Part shown: positions 50,810 to 52,900 of the stretch, piece by piece
Position numbering within the stretch: position 1 is the stretch's first letter
Layout of the letters: each line of letters begins with the position of its first letter
DNA from: an uncultured Verrucomicrobia subdivision 3 bacterium
Lineage (GTDB): Bacteria; Verrucomicrobiota; Verrucomicrobiia; Limisphaerales; UBA11358
Direction of reading: 5' to 3'
Assembly: GCA_903835255.1 (NCBI GenBank)
Contig: CAILMI010000025.1
Span: 1 to 52,900, forward strand
Length of the DNA stretch: 52,900 bases
The notes under the pieces: generated by a model
Told to the model about the DNA's origin: nothing
The model's input: the letters and a program-made list of their open reading frames with translations, nothing else
The model's database searches: none
Program-made: the position numbers and the translations under genes

Positions 50810-51914
50810 CGAGCAGGATCAGGTGTTCGGCTGGCAGCAGGCATTGCACCGTCTCGCCCGGTTGGAAGACGGCCGACGCCTCCCGATTCATCACCACCAC
50901 ATTCACCGTCTGCTGGCCTGCGAGCAGACGGTATCGCGTTTCTGCTCCGCAATAAGTGAACCCTTCGATGCGGGCGGCAAAACTGTTTTTCATACCGCAG
51001 GTCGCCCCGCCGAGCAGTTGAATTTTTTCCGGTCGGATGGCCATAAAACTGCCCGGCCGGGTGGGGTCCTTCGACACGTTGGAGACTGAAAATTCGCCCA
51101 GCTCTGTCCGGGCCAGGATATCGCCGTTATTCGCCGGCCGCACGTCGGCCTTGAAAAGGTTGCACTGGCCGATGAACTGCGCCACGAAGCGCGTGCGCGG
51201 ACGCTCGTATATTTCCCGCGCCGAACCGAGCTGTTCAATTTTACCGCCGTTCATCACGGCGATGCGGTCGCTCATCACCAAGGCTTCCTCCTGATCGTGA
51301 GTGACCATGATAAAGGTGATGCCGAGCTTGCGCTGCAACTGATGCAGCTCCACCTGCAGTTGCCGGCGCAACTGCAGATCCAGCGCGCCGAGCGGTTCGT
51401 CCAGCAGCAAAACTTCCGGTTCGTTCACCAGCGCCCGCGCCAGGGCGACGCGTTGTTTTTGTCCGCCAGAAAGCTGCGCAGGTTTGCGCGTGGCCAGTTC
51501 CGTGATTTGCATCAGGGCCAGCACCCGCTGCACCCGATCTACAATTTCAGCCGCAGCAATTTTTTTCATGCGCAGGCCAAACGCAATGTTATCGCTCACG
51601 GTCAGATGCGGAAACAGGGCATACGATTGGAACACGGTGTTTACTGGGCGCCGGTGCGCGGGAATTTCTGCCGCGTCACGCCCGCTGATTCTTATCAGGC
51701 CGCCATCCGGTAAATCGAGGCCCGCAATCACGCGCAGCAAAGTAGTCTTGCCACACCCGGAGGGTCCCAGCAGTGAAAAGAACTCTCCTTTACGGATTTC
51801 CAGACTGACACCGGACAGCGCAACCACCGATCCAAACTGTCGAAGCAGCGAAACCACTTCAACGGCCAGCGGAACAGAACATTTTTGAGGTTCTAGATGC
51901 CTCTCACCTTGCAT
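50802..51914 (-). CDS. potA: Polyamine ABC transporter ATPase
   Basis: 370 residues from MQGERHLEPQKCSVPLAVEV; this ATG has AGGA 8 bases upstream, better than the ATG at 51923. Walker A LLGPSGCGKTTLLRVIAGLD, Q-loop NTVFQSYALFPHLTV, signature LSGGQKQRVALARALVNEPE, Walker B VLLLDEPLGALD, His-loop MVTHDQEEALVMSDRIAVMN, then a C-terminal TOBE domain (SFMAIRPEKIQLLG). It powers polyamine uptake and is the first gene of potABCD. Confidence 0.96.
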   Translation of the reverse strand: MQGERHLEPQKCSVPLAVEVVSLLRQFGSVVALSGVSLEIRKGEFFSLLGPSGCGKTTLLRVIAGLDLPDGGLIRISGRDAAEIPAHRRPVNTVFQSYALFPHLTVSDNIAFGLRMKKIAAAEIVDRVQRVLALMQITELATRKPAQLSGGQKQRVALARALVNEPEVLLLDEPLGALDLQLRRQLQVELHQLQRKLGITFIMVTHDQEEALVMSDRIAVMNGGKIEQLGSAREIYERPRTRFVAQFIGQCNLFKADVRPANNGDILARTELGEFSVSNVSKDPTRPGSFMAIRPEKIQLLGGATCGMKNSFAARIEGFTYCGAETRYRLLAGQQTVNVVVMNREASAVFQPGETVQCLLPAEHLILLDA

Positions 51915-52085
51915 AGAAAACATCCTAACTAATCGGTGACGCGGGGAGAAACCAATATTTTTAGTTTATATCACCATTGTGAGGCCCAGCTAGAAAGTGA
52001 CTTTCGATTCCCCCTCGACCCGCACCCGCGGAGTTTTTTTAAGGGGGAGCTTGCCAGCCGGGCGAAGGGGAATAAACTATTCCCC

Positions 52086-52667
52086 ATGCTGAAGATCATA
52101 CTCATTTTCGTCGGTTTGGCGCTGCTGGCGGTGGTCGCGGGGATGGGCTGCCAGTCGACACGCAATGGCTACGACAGCGCGCCCTATAAGGTGGCTCGCC
52201 AGTCGGGTAATTTTGAAGTGCGGGAGTACCCCGCGCTGACCCTTGCGGAAACTCCGATGCCGGCCAACGCCAGTAACGGGAGCTTCCGCCGCCTGTTCAA
52301 TTTCATCAGCGGCCAGAATGCCGCCCGCCAGAAAATCGCCATGACCACTCCGGTGTTCTTCACCGGTTCTTCCACCAATACGGTGATGTCGTTTGTGATG
52401 CCGTCCCCTATGGCGGCCGATCAGGTTCCTGTTCCGGCAGATCCCGCCGTGAAAATCCGGGTGGTTGAACCGGGCCGTTTTGCGGTGCTCCGGTTCAAGG
52501 GGGGGCGCAATTCCAAGAACGAGGCGGCGGCGCTGGCCCGGCTGCGGTTGTGGATGACAGAGAATGCCTTGGTCGCGCAGGCCGAACCCGTCTTCGGCTA
52601 TTTCGATCCCCCGTGGACCCTGCCCGTTTTCCGCCGCAACGAAGTGATGATCCGCCTCGCGCCCTGA
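52086..52667 (+). CDS. SOUL heme-binding family protein, membrane-anchored or lipoprotein
   Basis: 193 residues from MLKIILIFVGLALLAVVAGM, a hydrophobic N-terminal segment ending GMGCQS (weak lipobox). YKVARQSGNFEVREYPALTL is the start of the SOUL fold, followed by FRRLFNFISGQNAARQKIAM-TTPVF, FVMPSPM and VRVVEPGRFAVLRFKG-like blocks. SOUL proteins bind heme or small hydrophobic ligands; the physiological role in bacteria is unclear. The longer upstream frame lacks this signal. Divergent from potABCD. Confidence 0.88.
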   Translation: MLKIILIFVGLALLAVVAGMGCQSTRNGYDSAPYKVARQSGNFEVREYPALTLAETPMPANASNGSFRRLFNFISGQNAARQKIAMTTPVFFTGSSTNTVMSFVMPSPMAADQVPVPADPAVKIRVVEPGRFAVLRFKGGRNSKNEAAALARLRLWMTENALVAQAEPVFGYFDPPWTLPVFRRNEVMIRLAP

Positions 52668-52823
52668 ACGTTTGCGAAGGCTCTGGGACGGTCTCAAGCC
52701 ACTATATCGGCCTGAGCTTTCAACCCGAATTCTGAAGCGGGCCACGCTCTCGCAGCCCTGGTCAAGTCCTGAAATGGATTTGTCAGTGTGTTTGGTATCA
52801 CCACTTGCACTGGATGGGGATGG

Positions 52824-52889
52824 TTGCGCCGCTGCGCGGCGGAGCGCAGGCGAGTCGGCGAGCCGGAGCGAAGCCGCGCAGCGGCGCAA
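52824..52889. repeat. Large palindrome at the window's right end, 17-bp perfect arms
   Basis: TTGCGCCGCTGCGCGGC (52824-52840) and its exact reverse complement (52873-52889) flank a 32-base GC-rich loop containing GCCGGAGCGAAG. It shares the GCCGGAGCG core with the loop of the IS palindromes. The rest of the 233 bases after the SOUL gene show no gene. Confidence 0.85.
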
Positions 52890-52900
52890 TGGCGGCTTGC

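Overview
The window reads as a chromosomal piece of a Verrucomicrobiota bacterium, most like the Pedosphaera/Limisphaerales side of the phylum. This is an inference. It rests on several secreted sulfatases beside a GH78 rhamnosidase, a prepilin-type secreted protein with the [20 protein letters not shown] leader, lamin-G-like repeat proteins, and the style of the regulators. Both ends of the window lie in repeats: the 3' end of an insertion sequence at the left, and a 17-bp-arm palindrome at the right. This may be a whole assembly contig bounded by repeats.

Layout. (1) 1-22.9 kb: a carbohydrate and nucleoside scavenging region, almost all on the minus strand. It holds three sulfatases, an alpha-L-rhamnosidase, a secreted glycosidase-like protein, a nucleoside hydrolase, a ribose ABC transporter (rbsBAC), ribokinase, two secreted surface-type proteins and a LacI-family regulator with two matching operators. 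It lies between two same-orientation copies of one insertion sequence and is full of deletion scars: a signal peptide joined to an IS5-type transposase end, a gutted rhaA, a ribokinase fused to what looks like a nucleoside hydrolase tail, and a beheaded sugar permease. (2) 24.4-38.1 kb: a stress/defence-like island. A minus-strand run (ARPP-1/DUF6569-like protein, a small unknown protein, a UvrD-like SF1 helicase) faces an ECF sigma/anti-sigma pair. Next comes a DNA-damage cassette (small protein, Y-family polymerase, UDG-like protein, SRAP protein) whose promoter carries a palindrome seen once more in the window. Divergent from it is a three-gene overlapping operon that starts with a prokaryotic viperin homologue, followed by a small RelE-like protein and an 837-residue ankyrin-repeat protein. 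The island ends at a tRNA-Gly(GCC). (3) 38.1-43.4 kb: housekeeping genes (response regulator, ubiE/menG, histidine phosphatase, nadB, panC) and tRNA-Gly(UCC). (4) 43.36-45.80 kb: a small element inserted in that tRNA gene. It is bounded by a 30-bp direct repeat of the tRNA 3' end and carries an excisionase-like HTH protein, a possible transfer-origin region and a Fic protein, but no integrase. (5) 45.8-52.9 kb: a secreted protein, an HD-type hydrolase, the potABCD polyamine transporter and a SOUL heme-binding protein.

The most interesting system is the viperin operon. The viperin would make ddhNTP chain terminators, and its two translationally coupled partners have not, to my knowledge, been described with it. 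It shares an intergenic region with a DNA-damage tolerance cassette. Second is the ECF sigma / ARPP-1 / helicase block beside it. All family assignments come from reading translated sequence; no database search was run.
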